A DNA stretch of 64,000 nt from Chlamydiales bacterium STE3 (GTDB taxonomy: Bacteria > Chlamydiota > Chlamydiia > Chlamydiales > Parachlamydiaceae): the NCBI GenBank assembly GCA_011125455.1, contig VKHO01000035.1:40683-104682 (forward strand), given 5' to 3'. Shown here one piece after another: positions 47,055 through 55,705 of this stretch. The translations under genes were made by a program, and so were the position numbers. The notes beneath the pieces are model-generated. The model saw nothing but the letters and a program-made list of their open reading frames with translations. It was not told the origin of the DNA and searched no databases. Position 1 is the first letter of the stretch; each line of letters opens with the position of its first letter.

Positions 47055-48444
47055 AAGAAATTGTCACTTTGATCTGACAAGGTTCAGTACGTTGCAGCGT
47101 TCTTAAAAAGATTTGCCAATCATAGGCTGTAAAGCGATCATTGCCTATCGTCTTTTTCTGAGAAGGACGATTAGCTCTCATGATGTGCCCTTTGAAGACT
47201 CCTTCACCTTGAGCAAGTGAAAAATCGAGGTTGATTTTCATCTCCGGATGATCAAGATGTACCGTCTGGCCAAGCAAAAAGGTAGTCGCTTTATAGCCAT
47301 CGACAGAGAGCGCGCTTTGGGGATCTACCTCAGTGAAAAAGCTGATTTCCTTACAAGCTTCCCGATCTTCCACATCAAAAGAGCTTTTCAGATCAATAAA
47401 TAGCTCGATCTTTTTTTCATTTGTTTTAAATGAAATCTGCTCAACATTCCCTCCTTGCATGACAAGGCTATGCAGTATTTGGCTCGCTCCCCAAAGGAAA
47501 TAAAAGGGATGGTATCCTTTCTGATTAGAAAAAATCTCTTGTTTTCCCAAAAGAGAAAAGGCTAAATATTTCTCTTGTGCCATCATATATGGCACTTCGC
47601 TGCACGTCCCTTCTTTGACACTTGGATAAGTAACAACATGAGAAAAAGCACATCCAGGTTGTATCAACGCTCCTTTTAATAAAACAAAATGTGGCTTATC
47701 AGTGCGCTTCGGCAAATTATCGGTCAATGCAGCCATGTAGAGATCGTAGAGTGTCCATTCTTTTTGTAAGCCTTTGTGGTACTCTCTCAAAGAGGGACCG
47801 ACATAACATTTTAACTCAGAATGCCATGTTTCTAAAATGCGTTCAGGTATCGCTTGCATCATCTGAAACGCGATCATGGCTTCACCTAAAAGTTCTGGAA
47901 CATGCCAAAAACTTTCTTGTTCAAGATTAAGGCTATCCCATAAAGCTTGTCCCTCCTCTTTTTTTCCCAAAGCCATCGCAGCAGTAGCTAATTTCATCTT
48001 AATGATGGTTGATCCTGCAGAGTGGTAGATAGCTTGTAGATTAAAATCCAACAGGCTATCTATAGCTTGCTGAAGAAGCGTTTTTAATCTTTCGCCAATA
48101 ATGCTACCAAAGTGAGAGAGGATCCAGTAGAAAGCTGGCAAAAGATCGGCTCCCAGGAAAGGATTATGGCATTTTGGGTATTCATGGAGATGGATAGGAA
48201 AATTGCCGGATTCCGTTTGGAAATGCAAAATCTTTTCAATTAAGTCTTTTGCCTCAAGAACCGACTCTTGTGTTTTTAATTTTAAAAGAGACAATGCAAA
48301 TAAAATATTTTCTAGAGTCGGGATAGAATGGGCACTTTGATCTTCAGGGAGGTGATAGGAAAGATGTAAAAAGCCTGTCTCTTGACTCTGATAGGCCCTC
48401 CCTGCACTGTAAGCAAGCTCATTGATTTTTTTAATAACTTCCAT
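47032..48444 (-). CDS. Unknown protein, alpha/alpha-toroid-like
   Basis: 470 residues without signal peptide or membrane segment. The first 260 residues are helical with repeated aromatic and His-rich hairpins (LENILFALSLLKLKTQ, LLPAFYWILSHFGSI, SAGSTIIKMKLATAAMALG), as in alpha/alpha-barrel enzymes; the last 150 look beta-rich (IELFIDLKSSFDVED, YKATTFLLGQTVHLDHP). The two-part layout is like polysaccharide lyases and heparinase-like proteins, but no catalytic motif was recognised. It starts two bases after the SDR gene stop and overlaps the next gene, so it belongs to the HAD-folB-SDR operon. Confidence 0.55.
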   Translation of the reverse strand: MEVIKKINELAYSAGRAYQSQETGFLHLSYHLPEDQSAHSIPTLENILFALSLLKLKTQESVLEAKDLIEKILHFQTESGNFPIHLHEYPKCHNPFLGADLLPAFYWILSHFGSIIGERLKTLLQQAIDSLLDFNLQAIYHSAGSTIIKMKLATAAMALGKKEEGQALWDSLNLEQESFWHVPELLGEAMIAFQMMQAIPERILETWHSELKCYVGPSLREYHKGLQKEWTLYDLYMAALTDNLPKRTDKPHFVLLKGALIQPGCAFSHVVTYPSVKEGTCSEVPYMMAQEKYLAFSLLGKQEIFSNQKGYHPFYFLWGASQILHSLVMQGGNVEQISFKTNEKKIELFIDLKSSFDVEDREACKEISFFTEVDPQSALSVDGYKATTFLLGQTVHLDHPEMKINLDFSLAQGEGVFKGHIMRANRPSQKKTIGNDRFTAYDWQIFLRTLQRTEPCQIKVTISYEAIETA

Positions 48445-48446
48445 CG

Positions 48447-49160
48447 TTACAGTCTTATGCCTCCAGCAATTTCAATATTTTGTCCCGTGATCGATCTATT
48501 TTTATCATCCATAAGGAAGGCAATCATTTGAGAAACTTCCTCCAAAGTCGTCGGTTTTCCGAGAGGTATTTTAGAAAGATCGCTAGGGAGATCAATAGCA
48601 TTTTCTAAGTATCCGGGGGATACCATATTCACTCGAACCTGATGAGCTATTAGCTCTTTTGCTAGAGTGCGAGTCAACTGTAAAAGAGCTGTTTTAGCGC
48701 TTGCATAAGCGGAGGCATAGGTATCAGCACGTAAGTTTTGCAAACCAGCTACACCTATCATTGTTATCGTTCCTTCGTTCCTAATAATTGAAGGGGAAAA
48801 TGCTTTACTCAACAAAAAAGGGAGATGAAGATTAGTCATAAATATCTCTTCCCATTTATCCAAAGGAGTAGTAAGTGCAGATCCAATAGAGTAACTTCCC
48901 ACATTGTTTACAAGGTGCTGGATCTCAGGGAAACGCTCAAGAACTACTTGAATAAATGACTCTATATCTAAAAAAGTTCTAAAATTGGTACAAACTGCCT
49001 CGGCATTAACACCGTAAATGCGGCATTGCTTGATCACTTCTTCCGCCTCAGCCGCATGATGTCGGTACTGAATCACAACAGAATGGCCCAATTTTGCAAG
49101 AGTGAGCGCCGTATTTCTACCAAGGCCTTTTGCACCACCAGTAACTAAAGTCCATTTCAT
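48447..49160 (-). CDS. Short-chain dehydrogenase/reductase, possibly FolM-like
   Basis: Rossmann motif TGGAKGLGRNTALTLAKLG, NNVGS (the NNAG position) and active-site YASAKTALLQLTRTLAKEL (Tyr-x-x-x-Lys), ending in GQNIEIAGGIRL. A typical 237-residue SDR. Its ATG overlaps the stop of folB (ATGA), so it is translationally coupled to dihydroneopterin aldolase; this suggests a pteridine substrate, as for dihydromonapterin/dihydrofolate reductase FolM. A FabG-like or other ketoreductase remains possible. Confidence 0.75.
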   Translation of the reverse strand: MKWTLVTGGAKGLGRNTALTLAKLGHSVVIQYRHHAAEAEEVIKQCRIYGVNAEAVCTNFRTFLDIESFIQVVLERFPEIQHLVNNVGSYSIGSALTTPLDKWEEIFMTNLHLPFLLSKAFSPSIIRNEGTITMIGVAGLQNLRADTYASAYASAKTALLQLTRTLAKELIAHQVRVNMVSPGYLENAIDLPSDLSKIPLGKPTTLEEVSQMIAFLMDDKNRSITGQNIEIAGGIRL

Positions 49161-49519
49161 GGTTTTCTTTGTTTAGTAAGCTCTACAAAGGCGTACTGAG
49201 CATCGGGCAACCCTTGGAGTTTTTTGATTTTGATCCAGGCCTGAGTTATGGAAAATTTCTTCATGATTTCTGTTAGAATTGCATCTGCTAAAGTTTCGAT
49301 AAGATGGTAGTGCTTCTTTTCCGCGGTCTGCTGGCAAAGCTCTGCAATTTTGTCATAATCTATAGCATCTTGTAAAGAGTCAGTTACAGCACTTTCAGAA
49401 AAGTCAGCCTCTAACCTTAGATCCAGTAAAAGCTCTTGCTTAGCCAGCTTTTCGTGGGGGTAGACGCCTACGAAGCAAACTGTTTTAAGATTTTCGATTC
49501 CTACAATTCCTTTTGACAT
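49157..49519 (-). CDS. folB: Dihydroneopterin aldolase FolB
   Basis: Folate pathway enzyme that splits dihydroneopterin. GIENLKTVCFVGVYPHEK, LDLRLEADFSE, AIDYDKIAELC and HYHLIETLADAI match the family (including the active-site Glu region and the Tyr near AIDYD). ATG 49519 is chosen because AAAGGAGGATGAG directly precedes it; a longer frame to 49600 lies inside the HAD gene. 120 residues, normal. Confidence 0.88.
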   Translation of the reverse strand: MSKGIVGIENLKTVCFVGVYPHEKLAKQELLLDLRLEADFSESAVTDSLQDAIDYDKIAELCQQTAEKKHYHLIETLADAILTEIMKKFSITQAWIKIKKLQGLPDAQYAFVELTKQRKP

Positions 49520-49520
49520 C

Positions 49521-50363
49521 TCATCCTCCTTTGGATAGTTGTATAGCATGTCGTAGGCCAGCGATAATACCCATGGCTCTCGCTGGCGGAGCAACCACAT
49601 CTGCCATCTTTAAAAGCGGTTCTGGCGCCTGACCCATGACAATTTTAATATCAGCATTTTTTAACATGCTCACATCGTTAAAGTCATCTCCTGCTGCAAT
49701 CACGGGGCCGCTTGATTTTAAATAAGTTTTAAAAATATTAAGAATATGCCCTTTTGTGGCCTCTGGATGCGTTGCCTGTGCCACATAGTAATCTGGACTA
49801 AAGGGATCGCGATTTAACGGAATGTGCACGTCCAGCTGCGCCTCCACCTCTTGAATGACTTCTCGAATTAAAGATTGCTTTTCAATGCACTTTAAAGAAG
49901 CAACATGAGTGAGTTCCAACTTAAAGTCTTCCACAGCAATCCAATTTTCTTTCAGCGTCGTGTAGCGTTTTTTAAGATATTCCAAATGCTCTTTGCTAAA
50001 ATAGTGAGAACGGTAGTAGCAAGCATCCTGATTTTCATAGCCAGAATAGATAATAAAATCTGTGTTTAAACGATGACAAATTTGATGCATTCCCTCGACG
50101 ATGATTGAGTCAAGGTAGCAGCGATGCAGGATAAGCCTTTGGGGCATTTGAAGCAAAACTGCTCCATTTTGCACTGCTAAATGAAAGGGCATCTTCAACT
50201 GTTTGAGAGAACTGTAGGCCCACTGGAAAGTTCTCCCTGTAATAAAGATAAATATCCATCCCTGCCCTTGCAATTCTTCCAGAGTATTTACGACTTCCTC
50301 AGGTAATGAATGAGCTTCCGCTGTTACAGTTCCATCAATATCAAGTGCGATAATCCCCTTCAT
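49521..50363 (-). CDS. Cof-type HAD-superfamily phosphatase
   Basis: HAD motif I ALDIDGTVTAE, motif II FITGRT, motif IV GDDFNDVSMLKNADI and a C2B-type cap make it a Cof/YbjI-like sugar or nucleotide phosphatase. ATG 50363 follows GAGGTG. First gene of the minus operon HAD-folB-SDR-unknown-secreted protein, where it could supply the pterin phosphatase step of folate synthesis; this is inference. Confidence 0.8.
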   Translation of the reverse strand: MKGIIALDIDGTVTAEAHSLPEEVVNTLEELQGQGWIFIFITGRTFQWAYSSLKQLKMPFHLAVQNGAVLLQMPQRLILHRCYLDSIIVEGMHQICHRLNTDFIIYSGYENQDACYYRSHYFSKEHLEYLKKRYTTLKENWIAVEDFKLELTHVASLKCIEKQSLIREVIQEVEAQLDVHIPLNRDPFSPDYYVAQATHPEATKGHILNIFKTYLKSSGPVIAAGDDFNDVSMLKNADIKIVMGQAPEPLLKMADVVAPPARAMGIIAGLRHAIQLSKGG

Positions 50364-50428
50364 CAAAACACCTCGAGCTTGTGGTCAAATTCTACCGATT
50401 GAGAAATTGTTTTCCTACGAGGATACTA

Positions 50429-52015
50429 TTAGCAGGATATAATAAAAGTCCTTCTTGCGCGAATTTCTTTATATTTATAAATGTATCCTGCTTCCTTCAA
50501 TTCTTTCAAAACTGTTGAAAGAATTGAAAGAAAAGTAAAAGAATCTTGAGGAAGAAAGTTTGTAAAGGGAAGCGTTTTACCCCAAATCGCTTGAGACTTT
50601 TTATGTAGCAGACGATCAATGCTAGCGTCTAGTTCAATTTTCCGCCCCGTTCTAACATCGAAATTCATTGAGCCTGATAAATGCTGGTTAATACATTCAA
50701 TCGTCGCTTGGGCAAATTCCAGTATCTTTTTATCATTAAAGATTTTCAATAGGTTAGAATTGAGTTTTTGGAATGGATACTTGATACCATTTTTCTCAGC
50801 AAACTTTAAGTATTCTTCCCTTTTTCGTTCTTTCTTTTTAGCCCTCTTCTTGATATTGGATTGGATTTCTTTTTCTAGCTGTTTATAAACTTCTTCTGTC
50901 AATTTTTCTTTGGCAACTTCGAGAAACTCATCGAGATATTCAGAAGGAATATAATTAAATAAACCATCATTTTTCCCTGCTCCTCCTACTGTAAATCCTT
51001 GTAGGGAAGAGTCCGTATCTAAATCTATTAAAGCAGCTCTACCGCACTTTGTAAGTGGGATATTATCATACTTTACGTCAGAAAAACCCATTTGGGCAAT
51101 AAATGTAATTAATTGAGAAAATAGAGTTTTCCTGTATCCTCCCATTTCATTATCATGCCAGCAGTAAGAGTACACCCCCTCTTGCCCATCATAACTTGCT
51201 GAAATAAGGTCAGCTTTTTCCTGGATAATAAAAAGGTTCCCATTGACTTCAATCATTTTTGTAGAAGGAACACTAAGCAAAAAGAGATGATTTTCAAAAA
51301 TAATTTGCTGGGCCTGATCAACCAATTCGATGTAGTGCTCTGCATCGGCTCTGTCCTGCATAGCTTTAAATACAAATCTCGGAATACTATCCAACAACAA
51401 AACAGTATTCACTCCTCTAAAGACTTTTAATCCCTTTGGGAGAATCTTGTTATATTTTTGCTTGTCAGCATCGATTAAGGATGCTTCTTCTTCCTTAGTT
51501 AAGGTAAAGTCGGACTCCTGGCAACTCATCTGACCCAAACGCCATGTATCAAGCGCATTTTTTTTAAATGCTTGCATTAAATCTGCCCTTGCTCCTCTAT
51601 CCTTCTCTGACACGGGAAGGACTTTGCTTGAGATCTTTTTGTGCCCAGACAGAGGCGTTGTCCCCTCAGCGGCTTTAGGGAATAAAATGGTTGAAGCCGC
51701 TTGGGTTGCTCCTGTGTTGCCTGTAGACACGGAAGGATAAAAGCGATACCTACTGCGGCAAATGAGCTTACCGACACCCATAATTAATGGAATAATTACA
51801 GTTGCAAAGCTGATAACTTTAAGGATATTAAGCGGGATATTCTGCTTTTCCTGTTGCTCCTCTACGCGATAGCCCTTTTTACCATTGACAGTGCAGGTCT
51901 CAATAACGCGGTATCTCCTTCCTGAAAAAGAGAAATAGTTATCAAAAGCTGCAGTAAATGGAAAATTGAAAGTGCCCTCTTTGCTAAGAGCCGTATTCAA
52001 GCTTAATGGACGCAT
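50429..52015 (-). CDS. Membrane-anchored protein with degenerate kinase-like domain (candidate effector)
   Basis: N-terminal 60 residues contain an aromatic-rich block (FDNYFSFSGRRYRVIET), then one membrane segment at about 63-86 (LKVISFATVIIPLIMGVGKL). The C-terminal part carries kinase-like landmarks: FVFKAM (Lys217, VAIK position), LFIIQEKADLI (hinge, 261-271), SDVKYDNIPL (312-321, like HRDLKPDN) and ALIDLDT (328-334, DFG position). The HRD Asp (313) and Asn (318) are present, but HR, the glycine-rich loop and the G of DFG are not obvious, so it may be a pseudokinase or an atypical kinase. Then a Lys-rich helical region. Not in a known operon. Confidence 0.55.
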   Translation of the reverse strand: MRPLSLNTALSKEGTFNFPFTAAFDNYFSFSGRRYRVIETCTVNGKKGYRVEEQQEKQNIPLNILKVISFATVIIPLIMGVGKLICRSRYRFYPSVSTGNTGATQAASTILFPKAAEGTTPLSGHKKISSKVLPVSEKDRGARADLMQAFKKNALDTWRLGQMSCQESDFTLTKEEEASLIDADKQKYNKILPKGLKVFRGVNTVLLLDSIPRFVFKAMQDRADAEHYIELVDQAQQIIFENHLFLLSVPSTKMIEVNGNLFIIQEKADLISASYDGQEGVYSYCWHDNEMGGYRKTLFSQLITFIAQMGFSDVKYDNIPLTKCGRAALIDLDTDSSLQGFTVGGAGKNDGLFNYIPSEYLDEFLEVAKEKLTEEVYKQLEKEIQSNIKKRAKKKERKREEYLKFAEKNGIKYPFQKLNSNLLKIFNDKKILEFAQATIECINQHLSGSMNFDVRTGRKIELDASIDRLLHKKSQAIWGKTLPFTNFLPQDSFTFLSILSTVLKELKEAGYIYKYKEIRARRTFIISC

Positions 52016-52156
52016 CTGATTCCTTTTTTATAGAAGAGGACTATAACAATAATACGTTTTATTTTACTAATTCAAACAGAATCAAACCGATATTTTTAAG
52101 AGTGATAAGAGAAAGTCTAACGAAAGGAGGCAAATACCGCCCCCTCGCGTTATTTC

Positions 52157-53941
52157 CTACTCAGTAAAGTAGTAGATGAGAAAAGATTGACTTGTTTGCC
52201 CACAAGCAGTTGTTCCTGTAACAGTAACATTTACAGGATTTGGAGGAGAAGGAACTATGCCTGAAATAAGACCGCTTACCGGATCAATTGTTGTTCCTGC
52301 AGGTAACCCCGTTGCCGTAAAAGTCATTGGTATCCCGCAAGGGCTGACAAAACTACTTGCAACAACATTTACGGAATAGGGTGTTCCTGGGGGCAGGAAG
52401 GCTGGCTGATCGCTTATCGAGGAAGAAGTCGGTGCAGGACACAGAAAACTCATGGTAAATGTTTGGCTTGTGGAAGAGCACCCATTAGTCACGACAACAG
52501 TAACCGTGTAGGTATTACCATCTTGAGGATTGGTTCCCGATATCACCCCTGTTAAAGGGTTGATAGTGGCCCCTGGAGGAAGCCCCGTGGCCGAATACAC
52601 CAAAGGTTCTGTTCCAGACGAGTTAGAGAAAAAGGGTGAAACATCATAGAGATAAGCTCCGGGAGCACAAGCTGAAAAAGGTGCGATGGAAACAGATGTA
52701 AGTGCAGGACACAGAAAACTCATGGTAAATGTTTGGCTTGTGGAAGAGCACCCATTAGTCGCAACAACAGTAACCGTGTAGGTATTGCCATCTTGAGGAT
52801 TGGTTCCCGATATCACCCCTGTTAAAGGGTTGATAGTGGCCCCTGGAGGAAGCCCCGTGGCCGAATACACCAAAGGCTCTGTTCCAGACGAGTTAGAGAA
52901 AAAGGGTGAAACATCATAGAGATAAGCTCCGGGAGCAGAAGCTGAAAAAGGTGCGATGGAAACAGATGTTGGGACCCCTATGCAAACTCGTCGCCTTGCT
53001 TCCTCAGCAATGGCTAGGACCTCTGGCATGTAGACAGCCGGGGCCATAACCCAAGAGGCTAATTCTTGCGAACAGTAGCTTGTTTGGCAGCGATCTTGTT
53101 CGAAACAGCTTGAGTTAAAAAAGTCAGAAAAAACGTAATTGATCTCAATCCCGGCAATTGTATTGCTAGGCAGTCTTGATTTTCCTCTAGTATGTGAGCC
53201 GAAAAGGCCAACAGATGCCCCTCTTAAGCAGGGATGGCTCCAGTTTATGGCTACTCTATAATAGTTATAGGGGCGTTTAAACTCTGCTCGCAAATCGAAG
53301 CCCAAATGATCAAGTAGCTGCTGGTGAAACCCGATACTGCCACCAAAACCCTCAACGTGTTTTCTCGAATGTAAACGTCTGTGGTATGTAATGCGATCAT
53401 AGCTAGCATCAACATTTAAGGAAGCCTGCTGCCATAACCTTAGAGTAGTACCCATTTCGACACCATAACCTGTCGAACCAGCAATTCTTCGAGTGAAGAT
53501 AAACTCGTTGCATCGCTCTCTTCCTATTTGACGGCTGGGAGCATACGAGCAGTAAGCAGAAAGTTGACCGCTTGTTAAATAAGGATGACAAAAATCATGC
53601 TGGAATGTGGCTCCTGTCGCAAATTGCCTCATCCAACGGCGCGTTTTTCCTGCTGAGAAATGGTAGCCTAGTTTTTGCTGCAGGAACTCTCCTGAGATTT
53701 TAAAGCGATTTTCAGAATTAATAAGAAGACCATAAGTGCCATTAAAACGAAAATTCCTTCTTCCCCCTTCACCAAGAAAACTAACAGCACTACTTTCAGT
53801 AATTTCTCTTGGAGCCAAGGTAAATTTAAAATCCGGAATCAATTGATTTTGGGTCCTACCATGAGAATGATGGCAATCTTGTGCCTGCAAATTCTGTATC
53901 AAAAAAATATGAAAGAAAATCGCTAAAACAATCCTACGCAT
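52157..53941 (-). CDS. Outer-membrane barrel protein with C-terminal Ig-like domains (paralogue 1 of 3)
   Basis: Signal peptide (ends about residue 20, LQAQ), a beta-rich region at about 35-270 with conserved LGEGGRRNFRFNGT, RWMRQFATGATFQHDFCHPY, FTRRIAGSTGYG, EFKRPYNYYRVAINWSHP and ending NYVF, a short predicted helix (ASWVMAPAVYMPEVLAIAEE), then three Ig-like (He_PIG-type) domains, two of them identical to within a few residues (SATGLPPGATINPLTGVISG). N-terminal barrel, helix and Ig passenger is the plan of inverse autotransporters such as intimin. Several Cys are conserved with the two paralogues, suggesting disulfide cross-linking in the envelope. Adhesin role is inferred. Confidence 0.65.
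   Translation of the reverse strand: MRRIVLAIFFHIFLIQNLQAQDCHHSHGRTQNQLIPDFKFTLAPREITESSAVSFLGEGGRRNFRFNGTYGLLINSENRFKISGEFLQQKLGYHFSAGKTRRWMRQFATGATFQHDFCHPYLTSGQLSAYCSYAPSRQIGRERCNEFIFTRRIAGSTGYGVEMGTTLRLWQQASLNVDASYDRITYHRRLHSRKHVEGFGGSIGFHQQLLDHLGFDLRAEFKRPYNYYRVAINWSHPCLRGASVGLFGSHTRGKSRLPSNTIAGIEINYVFSDFFNSSCFEQDRCQTSYCSQELASWVMAPAVYMPEVLAIAEEARRRVCIGVPTSVSIAPFSASAPGAYLYDVSPFFSNSSGTEPLVYSATGLPPGATINPLTGVISGTNPQDGNTYTVTVVATNGCSSTSQTFTMSFLCPALTSVSIAPFSACAPGAYLYDVSPFFSNSSGTEPLVYSATGLPPGATINPLTGVISGTNPQDGNTYTVTVVVTNGCSSTSQTFTMSFLCPAPTSSSISDQPAFLPPGTPYSVNVVASSFVSPCGIPMTFTATGLPAGTTIDPVSGLISGIVPSPPNPVNVTVTGTTACGQTSQSFLIYYFTE
52432..52971 (-). repeat. Two tandem 270-bp near-identical units encoding Ig-like domains
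   Basis: Units 52432-52701 and 52702-52971 differ at only a handful of bases (for example TTACCA versus TTGCCA). Period is exactly 90 codons. Points to recent duplication or gene conversion. Confidence 0.9.
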
Positions 53942-54038
53942 ACGCCTCTATAAATTTATTTTCAAAAACTGTTATATGTCAAAAAAAAATTTATTCTATT
54001 GAAAAACGTTTATTTGTAAAGTATTTTACTTAAGTTTT

Positions 54039-55607
54039 TTAATGGTCAAAGCACAGTTTAAATGTCTGACTCGTTTGCCCACAAACCGCCCTTGCCGTAA
54101 CAGTAATAAAATAGCTTACATCACTTGCAGTAGAAACCCCTGAAATGATGCCTGAAACGGGGCTAATCGTCGATTCAGGAGGTAACCCTGAAGCGCTAAA
54201 GATAAAGGCACTTCCACACTCATTTGAAAAATATCTTGCTGTATCGAAAGCATACCCCACCCTATCAGAAACAGGGATGACTACATCAGGAATTTGATAG
54301 GAAGTGAGTGAAGAACAGGAAAATATCATTGTAAATGATTGTTGGGCTGACGAGCAGCCATTATCAGCAACAACATGGACGAGGTATGACTCTCCATTGC
54401 GTAAATTAATACCCGAAATCATTCCTGTTAAAGCATCAATTCTAGAGCCTGGAGGAAGCCCCGTTGCAGAAAAAACTAAAGAATTTGCACTTAAGGGATT
54501 AATGAAGTAGGGGGAGATATCGTAGCTAAATGGCCCTGAAGCATCTATGGAAATGGAGGGGATAGCTAGTGTGTAAAGGCCATCCCCGCTTAAAATGTCG
54601 GAGGGAAGTGCAATGCTCGTTGCCTGACTGCTTGAGGGAAGAGCGGATCTTTGCCTCACGCGCCTACATTTTTTCTCTTCACCCATTGCCAATACTTCTG
54701 GTAGATACACAGAAGGTTGATTAAGCCAGCTTGCTAATTCTGGGCGACAAAGGCTTTTTGCTCTACAACCGCTTATTGAAGGGTGTAATTGCAAATCGTG
54801 AAAAACATAGCTTAGCTCAAAGCCTGCTGTAGTATTATTGGGCAGCTTGGATTTGCCTTTTGTGTGAGCACCATAAACTCCTATAGATAACCCGTGTATG
54901 TTAGGGTGAGCCCAACTGATTGAGGCCCTGTAATAATTGTAAGGTCGTTTGAATTCGGCTTTTATATCCACGTCAAAATAGCGAAAAAGTTTTTGATGAA
55001 AACCCAAACTCCCGCCAAAACCTTTGGCATAGTTATTTGAATGAAATCTTTTGTAATAGATCACTGCATCATAATTTACATCTAAAGTCAGCCTTGCTAA
55101 TTCCCCTAATCTAACTGTCGATCCTACTGTAAACCCATAAGCTGAGGAGCCTGCTATCCTTCTTGTGTAAATAAAATTCTTACATTTAACATGTCCTAAA
55201 TAGCGACTGAGTGTATAGGAATAGTGTCCTGAAAACGTCCCATGGGTTATATAAGGGTGGGAAAAATCCTGTTGAAAAGTTGCTCCTGTAGCAAACTGCC
55301 TTACCCACCGATTTGCTTTTCCTAGGGTATACCTGTAACGCAGTCTTTGTTGGAGAAATTCGCCTGAAAGTTTAAAACGCTTTTTCTGATCCAACAACAA
55401 GCCCATTGTGCCATTTAGACGAAAATTTCTCCTTCCCCCCTCTCCCAAAATGCTCACGGCACTATTTTCCTTCACTTCTCTTGGAGTGAGCTGAAATTTT
55501 ATGTTGGGGATAGGATTGTTTTCTGTCCCTCTAAGCATCTGACTACTTTGTTGAGATCCTTGTAATGAATGAGCCAAAAGAAAAAAAAGCAGGATTTTTT
55601 TTAGCAT
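54039..55607 (-). CDS. Outer-membrane barrel protein with C-terminal Ig-like domains (paralogue 2 of 3)
   Basis: Same plan as its neighbours: signal peptide (MLKKILLFFLLAHSLQG), barrel-like region with LGEGGRRNFRLNGTMG, RWVRQFATGATFQQDFSHPY, AEFKRPYNYYRASISWAHP and NYDAVIYYKRF, ending SYVF, then helix-like ASWLNQPSVYLPEVLAMGEE and two Ig-like domains. It is the most divergent of the three and has lost Cys and His residues near the N-terminus that the others keep (CHHSHGRTQN in paralogue 1). ATG 55607 with AGAGG is preferred over an upstream in-frame start at 55655. Confidence 0.65.
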   Translation of the reverse strand: MLKKILLFFLLAHSLQGSQQSSQMLRGTENNPIPNIKFQLTPREVKENSAVSILGEGGRRNFRLNGTMGLLLDQKKRFKLSGEFLQQRLRYRYTLGKANRWVRQFATGATFQQDFSHPYITHGTFSGHYSYTLSRYLGHVKCKNFIYTRRIAGSSAYGFTVGSTVRLGELARLTLDVNYDAVIYYKRFHSNNYAKGFGGSLGFHQKLFRYFDVDIKAEFKRPYNYYRASISWAHPNIHGLSIGVYGAHTKGKSKLPNNTTAGFELSYVFHDLQLHPSISGCRAKSLCRPELASWLNQPSVYLPEVLAMGEEKKCRRVRQRSALPSSSQATSIALPSDILSGDGLYTLAIPSISIDASGPFSYDISPYFINPLSANSLVFSATGLPPGSRIDALTGMISGINLRNGESYLVHVVADNGCSSAQQSFTMIFSCSSLTSYQIPDVVIPVSDRVGYAFDTARYFSNECGSAFIFSASGLPPESTISPVSGIISGVSTASDVSYFITVTARAVCGQTSQTFKLCFDH

Positions 55608-55705
55608 TTTTCCTCTAAAGACAAATCCGTCAAGGCAGTATCGAATCTCGAACAAGAGACGCTAAGCTCAAGGAAGAGAGAAAATTTCCCCCTTCCTAAA
55701 TAATC

